Counted from the stretch's first letter, positions 18,837-28,180 are shown. The stretch is 64,000 nt of DNA from Prolixibacter sp. NT017 (GCF_009617875.1 NZ_BLAV01000001.1:1612001-1676000); one strand, 5' to 3'. Notes: generated by a model from the letters alone, not told the origin. Translations and numbers: made by a program.

Positions 18837-20460
18837 GATTCACTCGATTTTTTGCTTCCAATTTTTTCCTTGTATGTAACCAGAAAACAGGTATTCCTCC
18901 TATCAATGTGATGATAGCCGCTATTAAAAAGTCATCGTCAATTCCCTGAACAAATGCTTCACTGCTTACATGACCTATCAGCACTGATTTCGCCTGCATG
19001 GCTGCGGTTCCGAGGGAACTTCCGGTAGTATGCTGAATATAGTTGGTCAGTCCGTGAGTTACCTGCTTAAAAGTTTCCGAGTTTGCATTCAATGCTCCAC
19101 CATAGATCGTGGTATGAAACTTTATCCGGGAAGATAGCAGGGTTGCCAGAATTGCTACACCGAAACTACCTCCCAATTGTCGAATTACGTTGAACAGACC
19201 TGATGCCTGCGCCATTTGGTGCCTCGGAATCTCAAGCAGTGAAATAGCACTCAACGGAGTAAAGATGATACCCATTGCCAGCCCACGGATATACAGTGAA
19301 GTCATAATGTAGTTGTGCTCTGTCAGCCGCGAAAACAAACTGTTTAGATAGAAGCTAAGCGCCAGCAGGATAATTCCCAGGACAACGGGAATTTTTGCGT
19401 TGTATTTGTCTGCGAAACTACCGGCAATTGGCGATGCTGCTCCCTGGATAAATCCGATAGGCAAGAAAACGGCTCCCGCCTGAATCGCTGTATACCCAAG
19501 GGAGTTTTGCAAAAACAGGGGCAACAGGAATGTACTACCGAACATCCCGATACCAAAAATGAACATGATCAGGTTGCTGATTGCGAAGTTGTAGTTCTTC
19601 AGTAGTTTCAGGTCCACCAGCGGCTTATCCACCGTTAACTCAGTAATGATAAAAATGGTGAATGCGATGGCTGAAATGGCAAAAGAGATCAGTATAAAAG
19701 GAGCATGCCAGCCTTCGCTGTTGGTTGCTGCATTTCCTTCTGATAGAGCATAAAGCAGCACCGGAAGAAAAATACTGACGGACAGGAATCCTATTAAGTC
19801 GAATTTTCCTACCCGGTGATTGACGTATTCCTGTTGGATAATCATAGTGACCACCATACCGATAATCCCAACCGGCACATTGACGTCGAACATGAGTTTC
19901 CAGCTGAAATTATCGACCAGGTATCCTCCAATCAGCGGACCGAAAGAAACGGATGCTGCGGCTGAAATAGCCCAGAATCCAAGCGCTGTTCCACGTTGCT
20001 CCGGTGGAAATTCGCGGGTAATAATTGCCATCCCGATAGGCATTAGCGAACCTGCTCCCAATCCCTGAATAACTCGGGAAAAAATGAGCATATCCTCATT
20101 GCCCGACATTCCGCACATCATGGAACCAAAGGTGAACAGGAACAGGCCGAAGAAATACATGCGTTTGTGCCCAAAACGATCGGCAAACCATCCGGAGGTC
20201 GGAAGCATGACGGCCATGGCGAGCATGTAAGCTGTCAGTACCCATTCTATTTTATCGATGCTCACTCCGAACGAAGCCATGATTTTCGGTAACCCCACAT
20301 TGACAATGGTGGCATCCAATACCGCCATAAAGGTTCCAATCATGACATTTCCCAAAACCCACCAACGATAAAATTCGCTCTTGGGATGATACGATGAGTC
20401 TCTGGTCCGGAGAATCCGCCTGATTCGGTGAGCAAGCGTTATTTTCCGTGGGTGGCTCAT
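18829..20460 (-). CDS. MFS drug efflux pump, EmrB/QacA (DHA2) type
   Basis: This 543-residue protein is close to the usual 14-helix DHA2 size. FMAVLDATIVNVGLPKIM is the classical D1 motif, WFADRFGHKRMYF is motif A, and GSLMPIGMAIITREFPPEQRGTALG is the EmrB signature region with motif C-like FGPLIGGYLVDNFSWKLMFDVNVPVG. It expels drugs in exchange for protons, together with the HlyD-type adaptor and TolC-like duct encoded beside it. It overlaps the adaptor gene by 4 bp and the TolC gene by 8 bp. Confidence 0.94.
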   Translation of the reverse strand: MSHPRKITLAHRIRRILRTRDSSYHPKSEFYRWWVLGNVMIGTFMAVLDATIVNVGLPKIMASFGVSIDKIEWVLTAYMLAMAVMLPTSGWFADRFGHKRMYFFGLFLFTFGSMMCGMSGNEDMLIFSRVIQGLGAGSLMPIGMAIITREFPPEQRGTALGFWAISAAASVSFGPLIGGYLVDNFSWKLMFDVNVPVGIIGMVVTMIIQQEYVNHRVGKFDLIGFLSVSIFLPVLLYALSEGNAATNSEGWHAPFILISFAISAIAFTIFIITELTVDKPLVDLKLLKNYNFAISNLIMFIFGIGMFGSTFLLPLFLQNSLGYTAIQAGAVFLPIGFIQGAASPIAGSFADKYNAKIPVVLGIILLALSFYLNSLFSRLTEHNYIMTSLYIRGLAMGIIFTPLSAISLLEIPRHQMAQASGLFNVIRQLGGSFGVAILATLLSSRIKFHTTIYGGALNANSETFKQVTHGLTNYIQHTTGSSLGTAAMQAKSVLIGHVSSEAFVQGIDDDFLIAAIITLIGGIPVFWLHTRKKLEAKNRVNHD

Positions 20461-21470
20461 TGTCGAATAATTTTAATGACTGATGACATACCGGCCATCA
20501 GATTGAATTGACTGATTTTTTCGTTGTTGTCAGCTTTGTCAATGGATATTTTCACCGGAACACGCTGGGTCACTTTCGTGAAGTTTCCGGAAGCGTTGTT
20601 CGGCGGAATCAGCGCAAACTGCGAAGCAGTGTTCGAACCGATATAGAAAATCTTGCCAAAGAAGGTGACACCCGGATAGGCGTCGATGGTGAATTTGGCC
20701 GGTTGACCATCTTTGATTTCACCTACGCTGGTCTCTTCCAGGTAAACGGTAATCCAGTAGTCGTGGTTGTTCGAGATGGTAACAACCGATTGACCGGGTT
20801 GCGCCATATCTCCTTGCAATAACCAACGTTTGGCAATCACTCCACTGATAGGAGCGTAAAGTTTTGTATTATCCAATGAAGCCTCAATCACGCCCACTTG
20901 CGATTTGGCTGTATTGATGGCAGCTTTTGCACTTTTAATTTGCGATTGCGCTACCTGTAGTTGTTTTTGAGCTGCCTGGTAAGTTGCTGAAGCAGCTTCG
21001 TGTGCTTTTTGCAGGTGCTCGAACTGTTCCTGTGGAATAACTCCTCCTTTGAACTGTGTTTTCCCCCGCTCAAAGTCGTCTTTGCTTCGTTGCAGGTTCA
21101 CTTTCAGCACTTTCAGGTTTTCTTTGTTGTAGCTGTACTGCGCCTGTGCCTGAATCAGTGCTGTTTGTGCCTGTTCAACAGCTGCTTCGGTCTGGTTTTT
21201 CCGGGCAACCAAATCGGTGCTGTCCAGCTCAGCAAGCAGTGTTCCTTTTTCCACTGTGTCGCCTTCTTTTACGTACATTTTCTCAACGCGGCCCATCATT
21301 TTGGCGCTCACGGCCACTTTATCGGCATCAACATACGCATCATCTGTTTTAATGTAATGCGTATATTCTTTGTAATAGTGCCAACCAATACCCAGGACGG
21401 CAACAATAACAATGGCCAGGGGAAGATATACCCTGACTTTCTTTTTCCTGTTTTTGTTCTCGCTTGTCAT
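20457..21470 (-). CDS. HlyD/EmrA-family membrane fusion protein
   Basis: This 337-residue adaptor has a short cytoplasmic tail, one membrane helix (about 13-30, VYLPLAIVIVAVLGIGW), and a lipoyl/barrel-sandwich half (DDAYVDADKVAVSAKMMGRVEKMYV, KEGDTVEKGTLLAELD). A long coiled-coil hairpin spans about 75-200, followed by the second lipoyl half (APISGVIAKRWLLQGDMAQPG) and a beta-barrel domain. It links the inner-membrane MFS pump to the TolC-like channel. The order adaptor-pump-channel matches EmrA-EmrB-TolC systems. Confidence 0.94.
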   Translation of the reverse strand: MTSENKNRKKKVRVYLPLAIVIVAVLGIGWHYYKEYTHYIKTDDAYVDADKVAVSAKMMGRVEKMYVKEGDTVEKGTLLAELDSTDLVARKNQTEAAVEQAQTALIQAQAQYSYNKENLKVLKVNLQRSKDDFERGKTQFKGGVIPQEQFEHLQKAHEAASATYQAAQKQLQVAQSQIKSAKAAINTAKSQVGVIEASLDNTKLYAPISGVIAKRWLLQGDMAQPGQSVVTISNNHDYWITVYLEETSVGEIKDGQPAKFTIDAYPGVTFFGKIFYIGSNTASQFALIPPNNASGNFTKVTQRVPVKISIDKADNNEKISQFNLMAGMSSVIKIIRQ

Positions 21471-21487
21471 CTATTTATTATTGTTTT

Positions 21488-22108
21488 TTATTTCTGAATT
21501 CCACGTATAAAAACTTCTGTAAAGCGGTTGGTCTTCTCCACCAAAACTGCATATTCCTCATCGTCGAGGAAGAAGTATTCCTTGTTTTTGATGAAAGTGG
21601 TTCGAAGCCCCCGAAGGATATCAATGAAAAGCTCCGCTAACTCATCCGGATTATCTTTGCTGAAACTGCCATTTTCCATGCCCTGTCTCAGTACATCGCT
21701 CATAATCTGAATTTCCTTGGTTTTGGAACGAATCCAGGAATCATTCATGAGTGACTTGAATTCCCTGATGTTACTCATCTTGAATCGGCTGAGATTTAAA
21801 AAGGTGCGGAATAGTTCCATGCGGGTTTTCACAAAGTTTCGGATCATCTGATCCGGAAACTCTGACTGTTCCATATTTCGCCGGAGATTTTTGACGAATT
21901 CATCGTGCTCCTTATCAACAACATGAATATAAAGATGCTCCTTGTCAGGGAAATAGTAATAGAGCGAAGCTTTGGAGATACCCAGATCTGAAGCAATTTC
22001 ACGCATGGACGTTTTTTCCAGACCATAAATTCCGAAACGTCGTTGTGCCGCCTCAATTATTCGATTGAGTTTCTCTGTGTTTCCTCCGGTATGTTTTACC
22101 TGAACCAT
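21488..22108 (-). CDS. TetR-family regulator of the efflux operon
   Basis: This 206-residue protein has the TetR_N helix-turn-helix at about 12-58 (RIIEAAQRRFGIYGLEKTSMREIA, LGISKASLYYYFPDKEHLY) and a helical ligand-binding C-terminal part. It is the first gene of the operon, 17 bp before the adaptor gene, so it likely represses its own operon and is released by a pump substrate. An inverted repeat covering a -7 box lies directly upstream. Confidence 0.93.
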   Translation of the reverse strand: MVQVKHTGGNTEKLNRIIEAAQRRFGIYGLEKTSMREIASDLGISKASLYYYFPDKEHLYIHVVDKEHDEFVKNLRRNMEQSEFPDQMIRNFVKTRMELFRTFLNLSRFKMSNIREFKSLMNDSWIRSKTKEIQIMSDVLRQGMENGSFSKDNPDELAELFIDILRGLRTTFIKNKEYFFLDDEEYAVLVEKTNRFTEVFIRGIQK

Positions 22109-22120
22109 TCTATTATTCTC

Positions 22121-22151
22121 TTTGACCTTATTGTTAGAAGGGTCAAAAATA
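22121..22151 (-). promoter_or_regulatory. Probable TetR operator overlapping the efflux promoter
   Basis: TTTGACC and GGTCAAA form an exact 7-bp inverted repeat with a 13-bp spacer, 12 bp upstream of the tetR start codon. On the minus strand TATTTTTG (-7 consensus TAnnTTTG) overlaps the distal half-site, so a bound repressor would block the polymerase. No good -33 element is visible. Confidence 0.55.
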
Positions 22152-22405
22152 ATACAAGTAAGTCGCAGTAATGTTTCTTAAATCTTAAATATTTAGCGGA
22201 GTATGTAAGAATTCACATAAACACTTTTTAACAACATTATGACAATAAGAAGGTAAGACAACCAAGCTTGGCGTTGAAATATTGGTTGTTATTTTGTTGG
22301 CCAGTGTTTGTGCTTACCTCCATTGAGTTGTTCTTTTTCGGGTAGACGGATGTGCAAGCGAAATATTTTATATGGAAGGATTTTTTAACAAAATGCGGTG
22401 GTTTT

Positions 22406-23134
22406 TCAGAGCGGATGCAGAACGCTGAACAAGGTCATGAATCCTGAAAACAGTGTAATCAGGATACAGATTTTCTGAAACAGACTGACTGAAACAATCC
22501 GGCTGAGTTTTTGCCCGATGAGAATCCCAAAAATCATGATGGGAAGCTGAAAGGCTGTTATTTTTAATGTTTCAACGGTAAGCATATGGCTGAATGCATA
22601 TCCGACGATGGCCAGCGTAGCAGTTGCAATATTGAAATAGGCGAACTTGCCCCGAAAATCGTCGTTGGAAACGTTGAGTGACGTGAGAAAAAGCGCAAGG
22701 GGTGGACCACTGATGGACGTAAAACCTCCCAGAAAACCGCTGGTCAAGCCGGCAGTTACCGAGCCACGTAAAGGGTCTTTGATTTTAAAACGAAAACCCT
22801 TTAAAAAAGCAACGGAGACAATGATAAGCATTGCTCCCACAAATATTTTGAACGGACGGTCTTCGATGAAATTCAGCAATATCACGCCGGGGATGGTTCC
22901 GATAACTCCCCAGATTGGAATTTTCAGTGTATACCGGTTCAGTTTCAGGTTCGGTATTTTCAGAATAATCTGCGTGGAAGTAAGTAGGTTAAACAGGGTT
23001 AGTACCGGGATGACTACTTTGGCCGGATAAAAAATGAGCAGAAAAGGCATGGCAAGCAGGGCAAAGCCAAAGCCTGTCAAACCTTTCAGTACTGATGCAA
23101 ATAGTATGACTATTGCGATGAATACCCATTCCAT
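22406..23134 (-). CDS. Sulfite exporter TauE/SafE-family protein
   Basis: This 242-residue membrane protein has about 7-8 hydrophobic segments. FASVLKGLTGFGFALLAMPFLL is the first conserved motif and GLTSGFLGGFTSISGPPLALFL is the second half-repeat motif (GxxxGxxxxxSGPP) of the TauE/SafE family. These proteins move sulfonates, sulfite or related anions across the inner membrane. It lies 9 bp after a YeiH-like gene, so both are probably in one mRNA; the pairing supports a sulfur-oxyanion role. Confidence 0.9.
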   Translation of the reverse strand: MEWVFIAIVILFASVLKGLTGFGFALLAMPFLLIFYPAKVVIPVLTLFNLLTSTQIILKIPNLKLNRYTLKIPIWGVIGTIPGVILLNFIEDRPFKIFVGAMLIIVSVAFLKGFRFKIKDPLRGSVTAGLTSGFLGGFTSISGPPLALFLTSLNVSNDDFRGKFAYFNIATATLAIVGYAFSHMLTVETLKITAFQLPIMIFGILIGQKLSRIVSVSLFQKICILITLFSGFMTLFSVLHPL

Positions 23135-23143
23135 ATTTTTTGG

Positions 23144-24073
23144 TTAATTGAGAATCAGGATGGAGGAGACGGAAACGAGGGTCCAGAGAACCAGTCCCAT
23201 CAGGACGGGCCGCCATCCTGCGGATTTTATGTCTTTTTTCGAAATTCCTGCTCCGATGAAGAACAGCGCCACCAACAAGCCCTTTTCTCCCAGCCAGCTC
23301 AAATGTGCAAATGTATGGCTCCAATGAGGGATATAATGAGCAACAATCATGGCTACTACAAATAACGGAATGAACCACGGAATGTTGATGCGATTGTCAC
23401 TTTTATTTATCAGTGCGGTTATTATGGTAACCGGAATAATCCACAAAGCGCGGGTCAACTTCACGGTAGTCGCAATTTCCAACGCGTGAGGGCCGTAAAC
23501 ACTGCCGGCACCTACAACCGAGCTGGTATCGTGAATGGCAATAGCTGCCCAATATCCGAAGGTTTCCTGTGAAAGGTGCATAATGTGTCCCAGAACCGGA
23601 AAAAGGAACAGCGCAACGGAATTCAGAATGAAAATGGTCGCCAGTGCAAAGGATATTTGGCGGTTTTCGGCTTTTAAAACAGGAGCAGTAGCTGCAATGG
23701 CGCTCCCGCCACAAATGGCTGTTCCTACCGAAATCAGGTAGGAGGTTTTCTTGTCGACACGGAAAATCCATCCGAGGAATAACCCAACCAAAATGGTTGA
23801 GACAACTGAAAATAGTGTGATTTTGAAGCCGGAGATGCCAGCCGTTAATACCGTTCCCAGGTTCATTCCAAATCCCATGAGGACGATGGAGGCCTGCAAT
23901 AGAAAAGAAATTGTTCTGCCGGTTTCGGGTTTGGCGTCTTCGTGTCCAAAGAAGGATAACGTGAGTCCGGCTGCTAAGGCAATGGGGGCCGAAACAAAGG
24001 GAAACAAAATAAGAGCCGGAACGGCCCGGTATAAAAATGTAGAGGTTGATTTGAGACTCAGTGCTTTTTTCAT
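23144..24073 (-). CDS. YeiH-family putative sulfate exporter (UPF0324)
   Basis: This 309-residue protein has about 9-10 membrane helices. The YeiH signatures LLQASIVLMGFGMNLG, ISVGTAICGGSAIAATAPV and AIAIHDTSSVVGAGSVYG are present. The family is annotated as putative sulfate exporters, with little direct proof. In E. coli yeiH lies beside the LysR gene yeiE; here too a LysR gene lies just upstream, but on the same strand. A good promoter with an inverted repeat precedes it, so it can be expressed apart from the regulator. Confidence 0.9.
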   Translation of the reverse strand: MKKALSLKSTSTFLYRAVPALILFPFVSAPIALAAGLTLSFFGHEDAKPETGRTISFLLQASIVLMGFGMNLGTVLTAGISGFKITLFSVVSTILVGLFLGWIFRVDKKTSYLISVGTAICGGSAIAATAPVLKAENRQISFALATIFILNSVALFLFPVLGHIMHLSQETFGYWAAIAIHDTSSVVGAGSVYGPHALEIATTVKLTRALWIIPVTIITALINKSDNRINIPWFIPLFVVAMIVAHYIPHWSHTFAHLSWLGEKGLLVALFFIGAGISKKDIKSAGWRPVLMGLVLWTLVSVSSILILN

Positions 24074-24077
24074 GAAT

Positions 24078-24121
24078 GTAGATTTTCAGCAAATCTACCG
24101 GAAGGTCATAATGAAAGCAAA
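24078..24121 (-). promoter_or_regulatory. Promoter and inverted repeat before the yeiH-like gene
   Basis: On the minus strand TTTG, a 20-bp spacer and TAGATTTG form a strong Bacteroidota promoter. The -7 box lies inside a perfect 8-bp inverted repeat (GTAGATTT-TCAGC-AAATCTAC, 24078-24098), which contains a T-N11-A core as used by LysR proteins. The repeat ends 4 bp before the start codon. Confidence 0.65.
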
Positions 24122-24138
24122 TACTTAATTCTTATATA

Positions 24139-25032
24139 TTATAACGCCATGTTATAGTTTCTGACAAAATCAACAAAATACTTGACGTTTCCGGTTAACG
24201 GCCCTTTGGGATACGCAAAGCGGAACTTTCGTTTGATATTCAATCCTTTCACAGGAATAATCTTCAGGGTATTGAGCTGAATTTCCTTTTGAATGGCATT
24301 TACAGAGACAAGGCCGATTCCGTTGAAGCGGGGAAGGAAATTTTTAATGGCTTCTGTACTTCCCAGGTGAAGAATAACATTCAGCCGATCGAGCGGGTAA
24401 CCGGCACTTTTTAAATATTGCTCAATGACTTCCAAAGTTCCGGAGCCTCTTTCACGGACTACGAGCGGGATGTGCTGAAGTTCGGCGAGTGTGCCGTTTA
24501 CATTCCGGCCAAATTTGCAGGTATGTCCCGCGATAACTACAATTTCGTCATCCGAAAAATCAACGTATTGCAAATCAGTTTTGCTGGAATAGTTCTCGAC
24601 CATCGCTAAATCGATACGGTTTTCCTGCAACTTCTGCTCCATTTCAAAAGAGTTGCCGTTGATTAGGCTGACTTCAATATCGGGGTAACGGGTATGGAAT
24701 GCTGCAATTACTTCGGGAATTACGTACTGCGAAATAGTGGAACTGGCTCCTAATCGTAAAGAACCGGAGAAGGTTTGCTTCAGGGTACCGAGCTCGTATT
24801 GCAGCTCATCATACAGTACGTGCGTTTTCTGTGCAAAACGGTACACAATTTCGCCTGCTGCTGTTAATGTAATACGGTTTCCCTTTCGGTTGAACAGGGC
24901 AAGACCCAATGTGTTTTCGAGTTCGCGAATGTGACGGGTAACGGCTGGTTGGCTGATGTACAGCTCCTGTGCAGCTTTGGTAAAACTCAAATTATTGGCG
25001 ACAGCCAGAAAAACCTGGTAACGGTAATCCAT
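24139..25032 (-). CDS. LysR-family transcriptional regulator
   Basis: This 297-residue regulator has an N-terminal winged HTH (about 1-60: FLAVANNLSFTKAAQELYISQPAVTRHI) and a C-terminal substrate-binding domain (about 90-290) with LRLGASSTISQYVIPEVIA. It resembles the CysB/YeiE-type LysR group found beside YeiH. It probably controls the yeiH/tauE pair downstream in response to a small effector such as a sulfur anion; the effector is inference only. Confidence 0.92.
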   Translation of the reverse strand: MDYRYQVFLAVANNLSFTKAAQELYISQPAVTRHIRELENTLGLALFNRKGNRITLTAAGEIVYRFAQKTHVLYDELQYELGTLKQTFSGSLRLGASSTISQYVIPEVIAAFHTRYPDIEVSLINGNSFEMEQKLQENRIDLAMVENYSSKTDLQYVDFSDDEIVVIAGHTCKFGRNVNGTLAELQHIPLVVRERGSGTLEVIEQYLKSAGYPLDRLNVILHLGSTEAIKNFLPRFNGIGLVSVNAIQKEIQLNTLKIIPVKGLNIKRKFRFAYPKGPLTGNVKYFVDFVRNYNMAL

Positions 25033-25056
25033 GCGATTGTTTTATGACGTCCACAT

Positions 25057-25064
25057 CAAAAATA
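25057..25064 (-). promoter_or_regulatory. Possible -7 box of the lysR gene
   Basis: TATTTTTG on the minus strand fits TAnnTTTG, 25 bp before the start codon. No matching -33 element. Confidence 0.35.
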
Positions 25065-25097
25065 GAACGAAATTCGGGTGATTGGTCTTTTTTAATG

Positions 25098-25145
25098 AAA
25101 AAATCCTGAACAGGATTGCTTGGCAACTACCTGGACAGGATTTTA
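25098..25145 (-). terminator. Terminator of the betaine-uptake operon
   Basis: The minus strand holds AAAATCCTG ... CAGGATTTTTT, in which a third copy of the arm (AATCCTG) allows two alternative stems, the shorter one directly before a T-run. It lies about 100 bp after the stop of the binding-protein gene. Confidence 0.7.
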
Positions 25146-25243
25146 AAATGATAATAGAGTTCGTCTTTACTCAGTATAATTTATTCATGTACTCAAAAAA
25201 CATCAGAGTCTTTCGGCTATTAACGTTTGCGTCGGGTAAAGAC

Positions 25244-26122
25244 TTAGTTGGCTTGCTTCTTGAACCAGCCGTCAACCAGCTCTTTATGTTCGTCGTACCA
25301 TTTTTTTGCAGCCTGATCTTCTTTGCCGGGAGCTGCTTCTATAGCCAACATTAATGATCCCAGCAGATCGTCGTTCATTTTGAAGTTGCGGAAGAAAGTA
25401 GCAGTTTCCGGATTTTTTTCAGCCCAACCTTTGGTTGCATAAGTCGAAATGGTTTCTGCTTCACCCATTACTTTCTTCGGATCCTTCAAAATCTTCAGTT
25501 TATACCTGGCAAACATGGTGTGAGGCTTCCAGCCGGTTACTACAATCCACTCTTTTTTGTCGTATGCTTTTTTCAATGAGGCAAGCATTCCGGCTTCACT
25601 CGAAGTAACCAGTTCGTAATTCAAATTGTAATCTTTAATTACTTTCTGAGTAATTTTCATGATACCGGCTCCCGGGTTAATACCGATGATTTTGCCATCG
25701 AACTTGTCTTTGTATTCGTTCAATTGGTTGATGGAGTCGATGGTAACGTATTGTGGAACAACTAATCCCAGACGACCGTCTTTGTAGACGATTCCCAGTT
25801 TTTCAATTTTATCGCCAAATTTATCGAGGTACGGTTTGTGTGTAATCGGGCCCCAAACCTCCATGAAAACATTGGCATCGCCTTTGGCAACAGCCGCGAA
25901 TACAGGTGCTACGTCAGCGTTAATCAAATCGACTTTGTAGCCATGTGCTTCCAGAGCTACTTTGGCCAGGTGTGTATCAGCGATACATTCCGCCCAGTTC
26001 ACCATCGCAATGGTTACTTTCTTCTTAGCGCTTTTTTCAGAGTTATTCTTCTTTGAACCACCGCAGGAAGTCAGCATCAATGCAGCAGCTGAAATGATTG
26101 TAAGTTTTCGTAATAAATTCAT
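25244..26122 (-). CDS. Glycine betaine-type ABC substrate-binding lipoprotein
   Basis: This 292-residue OpuAC/ProX-type protein has a lipoprotein signal (AAALMLTSCGG, Cys20) and a Ser/Lys-rich linker. The binding domain includes VTIAMVNWAECIADTHLAK, VFMEVWGPIT and VVTGWKPHTMFARY, where Trp residues typically form the aromatic box that holds quaternary ammonium groups. It delivers glycine betaine or a similar osmolyte to the permease encoded 9 bp upstream. It is the last gene of a four-gene operon. Confidence 0.93.
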   Translation of the reverse strand: MNLLRKLTIISAAALMLTSCGGSKKNNSEKSAKKKVTIAMVNWAECIADTHLAKVALEAHGYKVDLINADVAPVFAAVAKGDANVFMEVWGPITHKPYLDKFGDKIEKLGIVYKDGRLGLVVPQYVTIDSINQLNEYKDKFDGKIIGINPGAGIMKITQKVIKDYNLNYELVTSSEAGMLASLKKAYDKKEWIVVTGWKPHTMFARYKLKILKDPKKVMGEAETISTYATKGWAEKNPETATFFRNFKMNDDLLGSLMLAIEAAPGKEDQAAKKWYDEHKELVDGWFKKQAN

Positions 26123-26131
26123 ATTCTTTTA

Positions 26132-26947
26132 TTATTTAGATTTTCCAAGATGTTGTGTTATGCGGTCGAGGATAATGGCCAGCAGTACAACGGCCAAACC
26201 ACCTTCGAATCCCATTCCGATGCGTAACTGGCTGATTCCCTGAAGGACAATTTCGCCCAGTCCTTTGGCACCAATCATGCTGGCAATTACGACCATGGAC
26301 AGAGCCATCATAATGGTTTGGTTAACACCTGCTAAAATGGATGGCATTGCCAGCGGCACCTGAACTTTTACCAGCAACTGCCGCGAAGTAGCACCAAATG
26401 CTTTCGTCGCCTCGACAATGTCTTCGGGTACCTGTTGGATACCTAAAGAGGTAAGCCGGACAACCGGCGGCATGGCAAAAATGATGGTTGCAAAAGCTCC
26501 GGGGACGGTTCCCAAACCGAAAAACAATACGGCCGGTATCAGGTAAACAAAGGCCGGCATCGTCTGCATAAAGTCCAGAATCGGTCGGATGATCCGATTG
26601 GCTGTCTGGCTTCTGGCGGACCAGATTCCAAGGGGAATTCCCAGTGCAAGTGCCAGGACAGTTGATGAGAGCACCAGTGCAAAAGTTTGCATGGTTTGGT
26701 CCCAATAGCCCATCGCGTAGATGAACAGCAGGCCAAGGAGAGTCAGGAATCCGTTGCCGATTCCGGCACGCCAGAAGGCTAAGCCAGCCATCAACGCAAT
26801 AGTGACATAAAACGGCATCCATACCCAGAAGGCTTCAACTCCGCCAATGAAGTTGGTCATTCCATAGTTAACGCCGTCGAAAAAACCGGAGAAATTGGCT
26901 GTCAGCCAATTAATAAAATGTTCTATATAGGTTCCAACGTCGATCAT
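26132..26947 (-). CDS. Betaine-type ABC transporter permease (ProW/OpuAB)
   Basis: This 271-residue inner-membrane protein has about 6-7 helices. The permease EAA-like loop is visible as DIVEATKAFGATSRQLLVKVQVPLAMPSILAG, and FMQTMPAFVYLIPAVLFFGLGTVPG is the ProW/OpuAB signature. It forms the channel through which the osmolyte passes. Its start overlaps the ATPase gene stop by 4 bp. Confidence 0.95.
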   Translation of the reverse strand: MIDVGTYIEHFINWLTANFSGFFDGVNYGMTNFIGGVEAFWVWMPFYVTIALMAGLAFWRAGIGNGFLTLLGLLFIYAMGYWDQTMQTFALVLSSTVLALALGIPLGIWSARSQTANRIIRPILDFMQTMPAFVYLIPAVLFFGLGTVPGAFATIIFAMPPVVRLTSLGIQQVPEDIVEATKAFGATSRQLLVKVQVPLAMPSILAGVNQTIMMALSMVVIASMIGAKGLGEIVLQGISQLRIGMGFEGGLAVVLLAIILDRITQHLGKSK

Positions 26948-28170
26948 AAGTCAATGGCATTTTGAATGATTCCTTGTATTTCCTCTTTATCTTTACCCGT
27001 CATTTCCACAATGATGGAAGTTTGCGATACCAGTCCTAACAGGAAGTTCTCCTCGTTCACTACCGGAATGGGAAGATCGGTTTCCGTTAATATCGGCAGC
27101 ATGTCTTCCACGGTTGTATCGGGATAGACCGAATGGACTTCGGTATTGACAATCTCTTCGATGCTCTTGGCGCCTTTTTTCTTCGCTTCGATAACATCTT
27201 CCAATTGAACAAAGCCGATAAAAGTCCGGTTGGTCCGGATAACCGGAATAGTCTTCAGACCAGCGTCCCGCATTTTGCGAATGACCACTTCCGGACCGTC
27301 TTTTTTAAGGCGGGCGACTGTGGGTTTTTCGAACATGACGGAGGAAGCCGTTACAATTTTACCTCGTTCGACTTTTTCAACGAACGATTTAACGTAATCA
27401 TCGGCCGGTGCCGTCAGAATATCTTCTGAGGTACCTACCTGAACGATCTCGCCGTCTTTCATGATGGCAATACGGTCACCGAGTTTGATTGCTTCATCCA
27501 GATCGTGCGTAATGAACACGATGGTTTTCTGCATTTTCTCCTGCAAGATCAGAAGTTCATCCTGCATTTGGTTGCGAATCAGGGGATCAAGCGCCGAAAA
27601 TGCCTCATCCATCAGCAGTACTTCGGGGTCGTTGGCCAGTCCCCTTGCCAGACCTACACGCTGCTGCATCCCACCGGAGAGTTCCGAGACTTTCATGTCC
27701 TCATAACCTTCCAGTCCAACCAATGCGATTGTTTCGCGGGCTTTCTGTTCACGTTCTTCTTTTGGAATCCCTTGAATTTCAAGGCCAAATGCAACGTTGC
27801 TCAGAACAGTCCGGTGCGGAAGCAAGCCAAAATGCTGAAATACCATCGCAAATTCTTTCCTTCTGATATTCAGCAACTCCTTGTCGGTCGACCGGGTAAT
27901 ATCCTGGTTGTTGACAAGTATTTTGCCTGCTGTAGGTTCGATCAGCCGGTTGATGCACCTAAGGAGCGTGGATTTTCCACTTCCCGAAAGGCCCATGATT
28001 ACAAAAATTTCACCCTCTTCGATGTTCAGACTGGCGTTGGTAACCGCCACAGTACATCCGGTAGACGATAAAACCTCGGCTTTGCTTTTCCCTTCACGAG
28101 ATTGTTTCAAAGCCTTTTCCCTGTGTTTTCCAAAAATCAGGTAAAGGTCTTCAATGAGAATTTTCGTCAT
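26944..28170 (-). CDS. Betaine-type ABC transporter ATPase with CBS domains (ProV/OpuAA)
   Basis: This 408-residue ATPase has Walker A (GLSGSGKSTLLR, about residue 60), the signature LSGGMQQRVGLARGLA, and Walker B LLMDEAFSALDPLIR. Two CBS domains follow at about 280-405 (VIRKMRDAGLKTIPVIRTNR, VYPDTTVEDMLPILTETDLPIPVV). In OpuA-type importers the CBS pair senses ionic strength or cyclic-di-AMP and gates transport. The N-terminus (FGKHREKALKQSREGKSK) is the usual ProV extension. It lies 10 bp after the porin gene. Confidence 0.96.
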   Translation of the reverse strand: MTKILIEDLYLIFGKHREKALKQSREGKSKAEVLSSTGCTVAVTNASLNIEEGEIFVIMGLSGSGKSTLLRCINRLIEPTAGKILVNNQDITRSTDKELLNIRRKEFAMVFQHFGLLPHRTVLSNVAFGLEIQGIPKEEREQKARETIALVGLEGYEDMKVSELSGGMQQRVGLARGLANDPEVLLMDEAFSALDPLIRNQMQDELLILQEKMQKTIVFITHDLDEAIKLGDRIAIMKDGEIVQVGTSEDILTAPADDYVKSFVEKVERGKIVTASSVMFEKPTVARLKKDGPEVVIRKMRDAGLKTIPVIRTNRTFIGFVQLEDVIEAKKKGAKSIEEIVNTEVHSVYPDTTVEDMLPILTETDLPIPVVNEENFLLGLVSQTSIIVEMTGKDKEEIQGIIQNAIDL

Positions 28171-28180
28171 ACGCTTTTAA

